Origin: Blastococcus fimeti
GTDB lineage: Bacteria; Actinomycetota; Actinomycetes; Mycobacteriales; Geodermatophilaceae
DNA: 64,000 nt
Direction of reading: 5' to 3'
NCBI GenBank assembly: GCA_900102115.1
Contig: FNAW01000001.1
Coordinates: 682,001 to 746,000, forward strand
Each line of letters starts with the position of its first letter. Positions within the stretch are counted from its first letter, which is position 1. A program made the translations under genes and the position numbers. A model generated the notes under the pieces. That model made no database searches, had not been told where the DNA came from, and saw only the letters and a list, made by a program, of their open reading frames with translations. This document shows positions 41,426 to 49,888 of this stretch, piece after piece.

Positions 41426-42538
41426 TTGAAGCTCAGCACCAAGACGCGCGCAACCACCCTGTCGGTGGCGCTGGCTACGACCCTCGCGCTGTCCGCGTGC
41501 GGCGCCAGCAACGAGTCGGAGAGCGACTCCTCCGGCGGTGGCAGCGGCGACGCCGCCGAGCTCAGCGGTGACCTGGTCGGCGCGGGCGCCAGCAGCCAGC
41601 AGTCCGCGATGGAGGCCTGGCAGGCCGGCTTCCAGGGCGAGTACCCCGACGTCCAGTTCAGCTACGACCCGGCCGGCTCGGGCGCGGGCCGCGAGCAGTT
41701 CATCGCCGGCTCCGTCGACTTCGCCGGCTCGGACGCCGCCCTCGACGACGAGGAGCTGGCGGCCGCGCAGGAGCGCTGCGCCGGCGGGGAGATCTTCGAG
41801 CTGCCGAACTACATCTCGCCGATCGCCGTGATCTTCAACGTGGAGGGCGTCGACGAGCTCAACCTCTCCCCGGCCACGATCGCAGGCATCTTCACCGGCG
41901 CGATCACCACCTGGAACGACCCGGCCATCGCCGCGGACAACTCGAGCGCGACCCTGCCGGCCACCCCGATCACGCCTGTGCACCGGGCGGACGACTCGGG
42001 CACCACCGACAACTTCACCGACTACCTGTTCCAGGCCGCCGGTGACGTCTGGACCGCCGAGCCGGACGGCGAGTGGCCGCTGGAGGGCGGCGAGGCCGCC
42101 CAGGGCACCTCCGGTGTCGTGGAGGTCGTCACCAACACGGCCGGCGCGATCACCTACGCGGACGCCAGCCGGGCCGGTGAGCTCGGCGTGGTCAACGTGG
42201 GCGTCGGCGACGAGTTCGTGGCCCCGACGGCGGAGTCCGCTGCCGCGGTCGTGGAGAACTCCCCGGCCGTCGAGGGCCGCGGCGAGTACGACTTCGCCAT
42301 CGAGGTCAACCGGGAGACCGAGGGCTCGGGCGAGTACCCGGTCGTCCTGGTCAGCTACCACGTGGGCTGCATCGAGTACGACGACCAGTCGGCCGCTGAC
42401 AACGTCAAGGCCTTCATGGAGTACGTGATCAGCGAGGACGGGCAGCAGACGTCCTCGGAGAACGCGGGCAGCGCGCCGATCTCCGACACCCTGCGCGAGC
42501 AGGCGCAGAGCGCGGTCGACGCCATCACCGCGGGCTGA
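41426..42538 (+). CDS. pstS: Phosphate ABC transporter substrate-binding lipoprotein PstS
   Basis: 370-residue lipoprotein: signal peptide with lipobox LSAC (Cys 25), then a Ser/Gly-rich linker and the PstS domain. GAGASSQQSAMEAWQAGF and DPAGSGAGREQFIAG are phosphate-binding blocks, as is HRADDSGTTDNFTDYL. TTG start with GAGAGG upstream. First gene of pstSCAB, with a PHO box in front and a hairpin behind that would raise pstS mRNA over the rest. Confidence 0.95.
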   Translation: MKLSTKTRATTLSVALATTLALSACGASNESESDSSGGGSGDAAELSGDLVGAGASSQQSAMEAWQAGFQGEYPDVQFSYDPAGSGAGREQFIAGSVDFAGSDAALDDEELAAAQERCAGGEIFELPNYISPIAVIFNVEGVDELNLSPATIAGIFTGAITTWNDPAIAADNSSATLPATPITPVHRADDSGTTDNFTDYLFQAAGDVWTAEPDGEWPLEGGEAAQGTSGVVEVVTNTAGAITYADASRAGELGVVNVGVGDEFVAPTAESAAAVVENSPAVEGRGEYDFAIEVNRETEGSGEYPVVLVSYHVGCIEYDDQSAADNVKAFMEYVISEDGQQTSSENAGSAPISDTLREQAQSAVDAITAG

Positions 42539-42555
42539 CCGAGCACCACCGCGGG

Positions 42556-42586
42556 GGCCCGGGACGTCGCACCGACGTCCCGGGCC
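42556..42586 (+). terminator. Intercistronic hairpin pstS/pstC
   Basis: A 14-bp perfect stem (GGCCCGGGACGTCG and complement) with a three-base loop, 18 bases after pstS and 56 before pstC. It probably attenuates or stabilises the upstream mRNA so that binding protein exceeds permease. Confidence 0.75.
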
Positions 42587-42641
42587 TTCGCACCACCCGC
42601 ACTCGGCAGATGCAGCCACGAACAACTCCCACGGAGCAGCG

Positions 42642-43595
42642 GTGACCGCCACGAAGGCCCCGATCGAACCCCCGCCGACCCCGCGCGCCGTCCGCCGGCC
42701 GGGTGACCGGATCTTCGCCGGCAGCGCCAAGGGCTCCGGCATCTTCATCCTGCTGGTCCTGGCAGGTGTCGCCGCGTTCCTGATCAGCGAAGCGCTCCCC
42801 GCCCTGACCGCGCCGTCGGAGGACATCCCGGGCGGTGAGGGGCTGGCCTCCTACATCGGCCCCCTCGTGCTGGGCACGCTGCTCGGCGCGGTCCTCGCGC
42901 TGCTGGTCGCGACGCCGCTGGCCGTCGGGATCGCGCTCTACATCACCTACTACGCGCCCCGCCGGATCGCGGCGGTCCTGGGCTACGTCATCGACCTGCT
43001 GGCGGCCATCCCCAGCGTCGTCTACGGCTTCTGGGGGCTGGCGGTCGTCGCTCCGACGCTCGTTCCCTTCCACGTGTGGGCGGCCGACCACCTCAGCTGG
43101 ATCCCGTTCTTCGCCGGCCCGGCCTCCACGAGCGGCCGGACGATGTTCACCGTCGGACTCGTGCTCGCGATCATGATCCTGCCGATCATCTCGGCCATCT
43201 CCCGCGAGGTGTTCAGCCAGGCGCCGGCGCTGCACCGCGAGGCGGCGCTCGCCCTGGGGGCCACCCGCTGGGAGATGATCCAGATGGCGGTGCTGCCCTA
43301 CGGCAAGTCGGGCGTGATCGCCGGCGCGATGCTGGGGCTGGGCCGGGCTCTGGGCGAGACCATGGCGGTCGCGATCATCCTGTCCGGCGGCGCCGGCGCC
43401 ACGGTGAACCTGATCAGCAACTCCAACCCCTCGACGATCGCCTCGAACATCGCGCTGAGCTTCCCCGAGGCCACCGGCGTCGGCGTCAACACGCTGATCG
43501 CCAGCGGGCTGGTGCTGTTCCTGATCACCCTCGTGGTCAACATGCTCGCCCGCTGGGTCGTCAACCGGCGCGCCGACTTCTCCGGAGCCAACTGA
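42642..43595 (+). CDS. pstC: Phosphate ABC transporter permease PstC
   Basis: 317-residue inner-membrane permease with six helices. The EAA-type loop that contacts PstB is EAALALGATRWEMIQMAVLP; LGETMAVAIILSGGAG is the conserved following helix. GTG start with ACGGAG upstream. The last base of its stop is the first of the pstA start (TGATG), so the two permeases are made together. Confidence 0.94.
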   Translation: MTATKAPIEPPPTPRAVRRPGDRIFAGSAKGSGIFILLVLAGVAAFLISEALPALTAPSEDIPGGEGLASYIGPLVLGTLLGAVLALLVATPLAVGIALYITYYAPRRIAAVLGYVIDLLAAIPSVVYGFWGLAVVAPTLVPFHVWAADHLSWIPFFAGPASTSGRTMFTVGLVLAIMILPIISAISREVFSQAPALHREAALALGATRWEMIQMAVLPYGKSGVIAGAMLGLGRALGETMAVAIILSGGAGATVNLISNSNPSTIASNIALSFPEATGVGVNTLIASGLVLFLITLVVNMLARWVVNRRADFSGAN

Positions 43596-44674
43596 TGAGC
43601 ACCGCCACGCAGTCCACGCTGCAGGCCTCCTCCCCCGACCAGGACCCCGTGCGGGTCGAGCAGCGGTTGCCCCGCTTCGCTCCGCTCGGCCTGTTCCTGG
43701 CCGGGATCGCGCTGGGGGCAGGACTCTCCGCCCTGACCGGGTTCAGCGTCACCTCCACGATCATCTACGGCGTCATCCTCGGCACGCTGGCCGTCTACGT
43801 CGCCTCCCGCGCCGTCGAGGGCCGGCGCAAGGCGACCGACCGGCTCGTGACCTCGCTGGTCACGACCGCGTTCGGGATCGCCATGATCCCGCTGGTGTCG
43901 CTGGTCTACACCGTGCTCGACCGAGGCCTGGCCCGGCTGGACGCCGACTTCTTCCAGGCCTCGATGTTCCGGGTGGTCGGTGAGGGCGGCGGCGCGTACC
44001 ACGCGATCCTCGGGACGCTGATCATCACGGCGCTGGCGACGGCGATCTCCGTCCCCATCGGCCTGATGACCGCGATCTACCTGGTGGAGTACGGCACCGG
44101 CCGGCTGAAGAAGTCCATCACCTTCTTCGTCGACGTCATGACCGGCATCCCCTCGATCGTCGCCGGTCTGTTCTCGTTCGCCCTGTTCACCCTGCTGTTC
44201 GGCAACCAGGTCCGGCTCGGCGTCATGGGCGCGGTGGCGCTCTCGGTGCTGATGATCCCGGTGGTCGTGCGCTCGTGCGAAGAGGTGCTCAAGCTCGTCC
44301 CCAACGAGCTGCGGGAGGCCGCCTACGCGCTCGGTGTGCCCAAGTGGCGGACCGTCGTCAAGGTGGTGCTGCCGACGGCGATCGCCGGCCTCGGGACCGG
44401 CATCACGCTGTCCATCGCCCGGGTCATCGGCGAGACCGCTCCGCTGCTGATCACCGTCGGCCTGATCACCGGGACGAACTTCAACCCGTTCGACGGGCGC
44501 ATGGCGACCCTGCCCGTGTTCGCCTACTACCAGCTCACCCAGCCGGGCACCGCCACGCAGGCGTTCCTCGACCGGGCCTGGACGGCAGCCCTCCTGCTCA
44601 TCATCCTGGTCATGGCGCTGAACATCGTCGCGCGCCTGATCAGTCGATTCTTCGCTCCCAAGACCGGTCGCTGA
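43595..44674 (+). CDS. pstA: Phosphate ABC transporter permease PstA
   Basis: 359-residue permease partner of PstC. An N-terminal extension with two extra helices ([33 protein letters not shown]) precedes the core. The EAA loop is [20 protein letters not shown] and [16 protein letters not shown] follows. ATG at 43595 overlaps pstC by one base. Confidence 0.94.
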   Translation: MSTATQSTLQASSPDQDPVRVEQRLPRFAPLGLFLAGIALGAGLSALTGFSVTSTIIYGVILGTLAVYVASRAVEGRRKATDRLVTSLVTTAFGIAMIPLVSLVYTVLDRGLARLDADFFQASMFRVVGEGGGAYHAILGTLIITALATAISVPIGLMTAIYLVEYGTGRLKKSITFFVDVMTGIPSIVAGLFSFALFTLLFGNQVRLGVMGAVALSVLMIPVVVRSCEEVLKLVPNELREAAYALGVPKWRTVVKVVLPTAIAGLGTGITLSIARVIGETAPLLITVGLITGTNFNPFDGRMATLPVFAYYQLTQPGTATQAFLDRAWTAALLLIILVMALNIVARLISRFFAPKTGR

Positions 44675-44711
44675 CCGGGCCGACGCTGTCGACCGACACA
44701 GAGGACATCAC

Positions 44712-45491
44712 GTGGCCAAGCGCATCGAGGTCTCCGACCTCAACATCTACTACGGCAACTTCCTGGCCGTCGAGGGCGTCAACGTCTCCATCGAGCCGCG
44801 CAGCATCACCGCGCTGATCGGCCCCTCGGGCTGCGGCAAGTCGACGTTCCTGCGCTCGATCAACCGGATGCACGAGGTGCTCCCCGGGGCGCGTGTCGAG
44901 GGCAAGGTCGTCATGGACGGCCAGGACCTCTACGGCGCCGACGTCGACCCGGTGAACGTCCGCCGGCAGATCGGCATGGTCTTCCAGCGCCCGAACCCGT
45001 TCCCGACGATGTCGATCGCGGACAACGTCATCGCCGGCAACCGGCTGAACAACAAGGGCATGAAGAAGTCCGACGCCGCCGACCTGGTGGAGAAGTCGCT
45101 GCGCGGCGCCAACCTCTGGAACGAGGTCAAGGACCGGCTCGACCGACCCGGATCCAGCCTGTCCGGCGGTCAGCAGCAGCGGCTCTGCATCGCCCGGGCC
45201 ATCGCGGTCGAGCCCGACGTGCTGCTCATGGACGAGCCCTGCTCCGCGCTCGACCCGATCTCCACGCTGGCCATCGAGGACCTCATGGCCGAGCTCAAGG
45301 AGCGGTTCACCATCGTCATCGTCACGCACAACATGCAGCAGGCCGCGCGGGTGAGCGAGCAGACCGGCTTCTTCAACCTGAACGGCGTGGGCCAGCCGGG
45401 CCGGCTGATCGAGTTCAACCCGACCGAGAAGATCTTCAGCAACCCCGACCAGAAGGCCACCGAGGACTACATCTCCGGCCGCTTCGGCTGA
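44712..45491 (+). CDS. pstB: Phosphate ABC transporter ATPase PstB
   Basis: 259-residue ATPase that drives phosphate uptake. Walker [10 protein letters not shown], signature [16 protein letters not shown], Walker [12 protein letters not shown] and the switch His in [15 protein letters not shown] are intact. GTG start with GAGGA upstream, 37 bases after pstA. No phoU follows, unlike in many bacteria. Confidence 0.95.
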   Translation: MAKRIEVSDLNIYYGNFLAVEGVNVSIEPRSITALIGPSGCGKSTFLRSINRMHEVLPGARVEGKVVMDGQDLYGADVDPVNVRRQIGMVFQRPNPFPTMSIADNVIAGNRLNNKGMKKSDAADLVEKSLRGANLWNEVKDRLDRPGSSLSGGQQQRLCIARAIAVEPDVLLMDEPCSALDPISTLAIEDLMAELKERFTIVIVTHNMQQAARVSEQTGFFNLNGVGQPGRLIEFNPTEKIFSNPDQKATEDYISGRFG

Positions 45492-46057
45492 TCCGCCGCG
45501 CCTGACGACGGCGGGCAGTCCGGCGACGTTCGCGCTACCCGCACCGGCGCGACTGCGGAGTCGTGGTCGTCCGTTGCGGTGTGTCCGACCGTGTCGTCGA
45601 CCGCAAGTCAGCACTGGGCAACCTGCGGCGCGGTGCCCGACGCGGGCCGGTCGGGCCTCCGGCAGCGGGGCCGACGCTTCCGCGGAAGCGTCATCGAGCC
45701 ACACGCTTGACCGCGTTCCCGCGGGAACGCCTTGGCCCGCCCACTGCTGCAACGGATGACGGCCGTCCGTCGCAGCGCTCTGAGGCTTCTTCAGAGACAT
45801 GCCTTTCAGCCCCACCGGATACGCTGCGCATCGCGTTCCCAGGGCGAGCCCGCCCCGTCCTGCGCGAGAGCGCCGTAGAGGCAAGCGCCCGGCGACGGAC
45901 TGTTGGTCCTCCCAACGGGAGAGGCCTCGGGACGGTGGTCTTGGAAGCCCTGGGGACGCGCCCCGCCATGACCGCCGAGTGTCTTGCATCGTCAAGCCGC
46001 ACACCGTGACCGCGTTCCCGCGGGAACGGGTCGTCCCGCCGCGATGTACCGGCCCGA
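45492..46057. other. 566-base convergent intergenic region with palindromes
   Basis: It separates pstB and the LCP-like gene. Apart from the palindromes at 45673-46028 I find no gene: the open frames have no ribosome site or coding bias. Composition is less GC-rich than the flanks. Confidence 0.6.
45673..46028. repeat. Second cluster of TTCC(C)GCGG(G)AA palindromes
   Basis: Three copies: 45673-45692 (20 bp, GACGCTTCCGCGGAAGCGTC), 45713-45730 (18 bp, GCGTTCCCGCGGGAACGC) and 46013-46028 (16 bp). Both core variants of the 5.7-kb cluster occur. Again between convergent genes. Confidence 0.8.
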
Positions 46058-47947
46058 TCAGCCGCAGCTGACGGCGGCCTGGGTCTCCGTCTCGGGCGCC
46101 GGCGCGTCGGCGGCCGGCTCGGGAGCCGCGGCCACCGGGGGCGGCACGGGCTCCACGGACGAGTAGCCGGGGCCGATGATCAGCTGGACGGTGTCGCCGA
46201 TGGCGTCGCTGGCCTGCAGCACGGAGCCGGGGACCGCGGCCGCGACGGTGCGCGCCTGAGCGACCATCCCCGGTCCGTGCCGGACGACGGACTGGCTGAC
46301 GGTGCCGTCGGCGTTCCCGACATCCCCGACGGCGAAGCCCTGGGCCTGCAGCTCGGCCGCAGCGGTGGCGGCCAGGCCGCCGGTGCCGGTGCCGTTCAGC
46401 ACGTCGAGCGAGACCTCCGCCGGCAGCAGCAGCGCGGTGCCGGGGTCGGCGGCCGGCACGGCAGGCTCCCCGGCTGCCTCCTCGCCCGGCTCCGCGGCGA
46501 GCTCCTCCTCCGCGGTGAACCCCTCGGGCACGCGGCTGCCGTCGATCACCGCGTCGAAGAGCGTCCGGGTGCCGGCGCCGTCCAGCAGCACGAAGGCCTC
46601 CTCGGAGCCGGCGGGCACGTGGCCGACCTGGGCGACGGGCAGCCCGGTGCGCGCCACCGCGTCACCGGAGACGTCGCCCAGGGAGGTGGCCAGCGTGCGC
46701 AGGTCACCCAGGGTGGTCTGCTCGTCGACGGTCAGCGCGTCGGCGGCCTTCGTCAGGAAACGGGTGAGGGTGACCGGGTCGAGGACGTTCTCCCGGGACA
46801 TCGCCGCGCGCAGCGTCGAGGTCAGCAGCCGCTGGGCCCGCTCGGCCACCGCCGTGCCGGTGGTGTCCGTGCCCTCGCCGGCGGGCCGAAGGTACCCGGT
46901 GGCCGCCTCGCCGGAGAGCTCGGAGGCGCCCGGTGGCGGGGGCACCGCGGCCGCGGCCGTCACGCGCGAGGGGACGACGCACACCGGTACCCCACCGAGC
47001 GCGTCGACCATCGCGGGCAGCCGCGCGAGGTCCACCCCGAGGTAGTGGTCGATCTGCACGCCGGACAGTTGCTGGACCGCGCGGACCATGCAGGAGGGCC
47101 CGCCGTCGAGGAGGGACCGGGCGAACGCCTCGGTCCGCGGGGTCCGCAGCTCGCCGTCCTCGGTCCGGCACGTCGGGGTGTCGACCAGGGCCGTGGCCGG
47201 GAAGCCGACCAGCACGGCGCGCTCGCCGTCGTCGGACACCGAGGCCAGCAGGGTCGCGACCGACGCGGGGCCCTCCTGGCCCGGCACGCCCGTGCCGACG
47301 ACGAGGTAGGTCTCCGAGGCCTCCTGCAGCTGGGCGGCGAGGATCTCCGGCCCGTCGGTGGCCAGCGCGTCGACGCGGTCGATCTTCTGGTCGACGTAGA
47401 AGTACAGCCCCAGGTGGTAGAGCACCACCAGACCGACGACGCCGGCGAGCGCGAGCCCCGTGCGGACCAGCCGGCGCCGGCCGGGGCTCACGACCCGCCG
47501 GGCGGGCCGCTTCGGCCGCCCGCCGGGCGTGGCTCCCGGCAGGGGCGGCAGCGTGCCGGGCAGGGGCGGGATCGGGCCGCTGCGCCGCGAGGGGCGGGCC
47601 TCGGGCTCCCATGCCGCCGGGGCGCCGGGCACGGGCGGGCGGGTCGGTCGCGGCGCAGCGCCGGGGACGGGCGGCAGGCCGGCCTGCGACGTGGGCGGCG
47701 GAGTGGTGCTTCCGGCGGGCACCGGCGGCAGACCGTTGCGCACCCCCTGCGGAGGTGACGCCGGGGCGGCGGGCGTACCGGCTTCCCGGCGCGCAGCGCG
47801 GCGTCCACCGGAGGTGCTGCCCGGGCGGGCGAGCAGCTGCTCGACGGTCAGCGGGTCGGGGGTGCCCCGCCGTCGCCGGGAGCCGTCAGGGACGCCGCGG
47901 CTGTGCGCGTCGTCGGCCCTCGGCTCGTCCCCCACCGGTGTCGACAC
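46058..47947 (-). CDS. LCP (LytR-CpsA-Psr)-like protein with LytR C-terminal domain
   Basis: 629-residue protein: Pro-rich cytoplasmic N-terminus of about 165 residues, one membrane helix (GLALAGVVGLVVLYHLGLYFYV), an LCP-like domain and a C-terminal LytR_C domain (VSLDVLNGTGTGGLAATAAAELQAQGF). LCP enzymes attach polymers to peptidoglycan. LSGVQIDHYLGVDLARLPAMVDALGGVPVCV is typical, but the Asp/Arg motifs (GSDxR, RxDT, PRD) are replaced (VGTGVPG, PASVAT, GFPATAL), so catalysis is doubtful. GTG 47947 is a tentative start; GTG 48016 is an alternative. Confidence 0.82.
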   Translation of the reverse strand: MSTPVGDEPRADDAHSRGVPDGSRRRRGTPDPLTVEQLLARPGSTSGGRRAARREAGTPAAPASPPQGVRNGLPPVPAGSTTPPPTSQAGLPPVPGAAPRPTRPPVPGAPAAWEPEARPSRRSGPIPPLPGTLPPLPGATPGGRPKRPARRVVSPGRRRLVRTGLALAGVVGLVVLYHLGLYFYVDQKIDRVDALATDGPEILAAQLQEASETYLVVGTGVPGQEGPASVATLLASVSDDGERAVLVGFPATALVDTPTCRTEDGELRTPRTEAFARSLLDGGPSCMVRAVQQLSGVQIDHYLGVDLARLPAMVDALGGVPVCVVPSRVTAAAAVPPPPGASELSGEAATGYLRPAGEGTDTTGTAVAERAQRLLTSTLRAAMSRENVLDPVTLTRFLTKAADALTVDEQTTLGDLRTLATSLGDVSGDAVARTGLPVAQVGHVPAGSEEAFVLLDGAGTRTLFDAVIDGSRVPEGFTAEEELAAEPGEEAAGEPAVPAADPGTALLLPAEVSLDVLNGTGTGGLAATAAAELQAQGFAVGDVGNADGTVSQSVVRHGPGMVAQARTVAAAVPGSVLQASDAIGDTVQLIIGPGYSSVEPVPPPVAAAPEPAADAPAPETETQAAVSCG

Positions 47948-48081
47948 CCTCTGTTCGTGGTTGCTCTGGCCCCGCACCCGGAGGCGGGAGCTGTCCACGA
48001 TACGGGGGACGGGCACGCCACCCGGCCGACGCGCGCAATGCCGCGGCCGGCATCGGTGTCAGCCGATCGTGCGCGATCGAG

Positions 48082-48954
48082 ATGTGGCCCACCGACGACG
48101 TGCGTAGCGTGCGGGAGGTGAGACTGCCGTCGCTGCCCGGTCCTTCGGACGTCGTCGCCGCTGTCACGGGCGCGCGGGACGGGGTGGCGGACGCTCTCGC
48201 CCTGGTCCCGCGCGCGGCGGCCGTGCTGGGCCGCGTGGAGGAACTGCTCGACCAGGTGTCGGCGCTGCTGGCCCGCGTGGACGGGGTCGTCGACCGCGCC
48301 GACGGGGTGATCGCCGGGGTGGAGCGGACGAACGCCAAGGCGGACGCCGCCATCGAGGCCGTCGACCGCACGAACACGAAGGCCGACGCCGCGATCGAGG
48401 CGGTCGGGCAGACCAACACCAAGGCCGACGAGGCGATCGAGGGCGTGGGTCGAACCAACGCCAAGGCCGACGAGGCGATCGAGGGCGTGGGTCGAACCAA
48501 CGCCAAGGCCGACGAGGCGATCGTGGGCGTGGGTCGAACCAACGCCAAGGCCGACGAGGCGATCGCTGCCGTGGGCACGACGTCCGACCGCGCCGATGCC
48601 CTCGTGGGCCGGGCGGAGGGGATGGTCGCGCGGGTCGAGCCGATCCTGGACGACTACACGCCGGCGCTGACGGCCCTGGCTCCCTCGGTGCGCCGACTGG
48701 CGGCCAGCCTCGAGCCGGACGAGGTGCAGGCGATGGTCACGCTCATCGACCGGCTGCCGCAGCTGATCACGCACCTGGACGAGGACATCCTGCCGGTGCT
48801 GGAGTCCCTCGGGGATGTCGGTACCGACGTGCACGCACTCGTCGACACCGTGCAGGACCTGCGCCAGGTGGTGAAGGGGTTCCCGGGCTCCCGCCTCTTC
48901 CGCCGCCGGGGGGCGGAGGAGATCGCCGAGGAGGAAGCCCGGGACGAGGGCTAG
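48082..48954 (+). CDS. Coiled-coil protein with six 14-residue tandem repeats
   Basis: 290-residue soluble protein, almost wholly helical. Residues about 79-162 are six copies of a unit like GVGRTNAKADEAIE, a double heptad predicted to form a coiled coil; the flanks (VDRADGVIAGVE, SDRADALVGRAEGMVARVE) look like older copies. The C-terminus is hydrophobic-helical then acidic. No membrane segment. I do not recognise a family. ATG 48082 is tentative; GTG 48118 is also in frame. Its stop abuts that of the next gene. Confidence 0.75.
   Translation: MWPTDDVRSVREVRLPSLPGPSDVVAAVTGARDGVADALALVPRAAAVLGRVEELLDQVSALLARVDGVVDRADGVIAGVERTNAKADAAIEAVDRTNTKADAAIEAVGQTNTKADEAIEGVGRTNAKADEAIEGVGRTNAKADEAIVGVGRTNAKADEAIAAVGTTSDRADALVGRAEGMVARVEPILDDYTPALTALAPSVRRLAASLEPDEVQAMVTLIDRLPQLITHLDEDILPVLESLGDVGTDVHALVDTVQDLRQVVKGFPGSRLFRRRGAEEIAEEEARDEG
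48316..48567 (+). repeat. Six tandem 42-bp repeats
   Basis: Units begin at 48316, 48358, 48400, 48442, 48484 and 48526. Units 4-6 are nearly identical at DNA level, units 1-3 diverged, so expansion of the right half looks recent. Confidence 0.88.
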
Positions 48955-49419
48955 CTACCCCTGCGGCTCGGTCGCACCGGGGCCGGGGCCGGTCTCGGTC
49001 GGGTAGCCCAAGGCGCGCGCCACGTCCCCGATCCGCTCGTACGTCTCTCCCTCGGGCAGCCGCTCCAGTTCGGCGACCACGACGTCGGGCGCCCGGTTGT
49101 CCATGGCCTTCTCGATCAGGTCGGTGCGCGTGCCGGGGAACGGCGCGCGCGTCAGCCAGCGGGCCAGCTCGGCACGGGCGACGACGGCGTCCTCCGTCAT
49201 GCCGACCGGCACTCCCCCGACCAGCGTGCCCGCCGGGTTCGCGGTGAGGTCGGGCTCGCCCTCGGCCACCGGCTCGGCCTCCCGCCACTCCTCGGACCGG
49301 GTGGCGTGCTCGGCCTTGAGCATGCCCTGGATCTCGTGCTCCAGCTCCTCGTCGACCCGCGGGCTGTGCTTGGTGCTGCGCGCACTCACGCCGGCGAACG
49401 CGTCGTCGGACTCGGTCAC
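48955..49419 (-). CDS. DUF2795-like small protein
   Basis: 154-residue soluble acidic protein (MTESDDAFAGVSARSTKHSP). The C-terminal half (ARAELARWLTRAPFPGTRTDLIEKAMDNRAPDVVVAELERLP) resembles DUF2795, common in GC-rich actinobacteria; function unknown. Its stop codon lies exactly against the stop of the coiled-coil gene (GCTAGC), with no terminator between. Followed on the same strand by DUF2945. Confidence 0.72.
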   Translation of the reverse strand: MTESDDAFAGVSARSTKHSPRVDEELEHEIQGMLKAEHATRSEEWREAEPVAEGEPDLTANPAGTLVGGVPVGMTEDAVVARAELARWLTRAPFPGTRTDLIEKAMDNRAPDVVVAELERLPEGETYERIGDVARALGYPTETGPGPGATEPQG

Positions 49420-49457
49420 GTCGTCTCCTGTCTGTTGCTCCGGCGGGTGCCGGTAGA

Positions 49458-49667
49458 TCAGTCCTTGTCGAGCGCCGAGGGCTTGTGCACCGCCGTGCGG
49501 CCGCTCTTCTCGCTCTTCACCTCGTACTGCGGCTCGTCCTTGCTCGCCCGCACGGTGCGCCCGGATGCCTCGGTGTCGGACGTGATCTTCCGTTCGACGG
49601 TGCCCTCGGCGGTGCTCCCGTGGCTCTGCCAGGTGACGTGGTCACCCTTCTCCAACTCGTCGGCCAT
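49458..49667 (-). CDS. DUF2945 (hypervirulence-associated TUDOR) protein
   Basis: 69-residue soluble protein: MADELEKGDHVTWQSHGSTA, EGTVERKITSDTEASGRTVR, then a Lys/Glu-rich end. Matches the DUF2945/TUDOR-like family often found near stress genes. The ATG at 49667 has no obvious upstream partner; it transcribes toward the DUF2795 gene. Binding partner unknown. Confidence 0.85.
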   Translation of the reverse strand: MADELEKGDHVTWQSHGSTAEGTVERKITSDTEASGRTVRASKDEPQYEVKSEKSGRTAVHKPSALDKD

Positions 49668-49875
49668 GACCGGCTCCTCGCGCTCGTGGACGGTGTGGGG
49701 CTCCCCGTGCCCGTCGCGGGCCGGACACACACATCGCCGCGGCGGTCTGCTCGATCACCCGTTCGGGAACCACCCTCACCCGTGCGGGCGCTGGCAGGAG
49801 CGATCCGCTCACCTAGCGTGGTTTTCGCCGGCCCGGTCGACCCCATTCCCCCGGGGAAGGCCGGGTCGGCCCCGC

Positions 49876-49881
49876 TAGCCT
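49876..49881 (+). promoter_or_regulatory. -10 box of leaderless siderophore-interacting gene
   Basis: TAGCCT with seven bases to the ATG at 49889. Confidence 0.6.
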
Positions 49882-49888
49882 GCGAGCC

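Noticed and set aside
40608..41429. A 273-codon plus-strand frame in the pstS upstream region
   Set aside because: No ribosome site, composition without coding bias, overlaps the PHO box and runs into pstS.
44675..44711. Search for phoU near pstB
   Set aside because: Neither the pstA-pstB gap nor the region after pstB holds a phoU-like frame; it must be elsewhere or missing.
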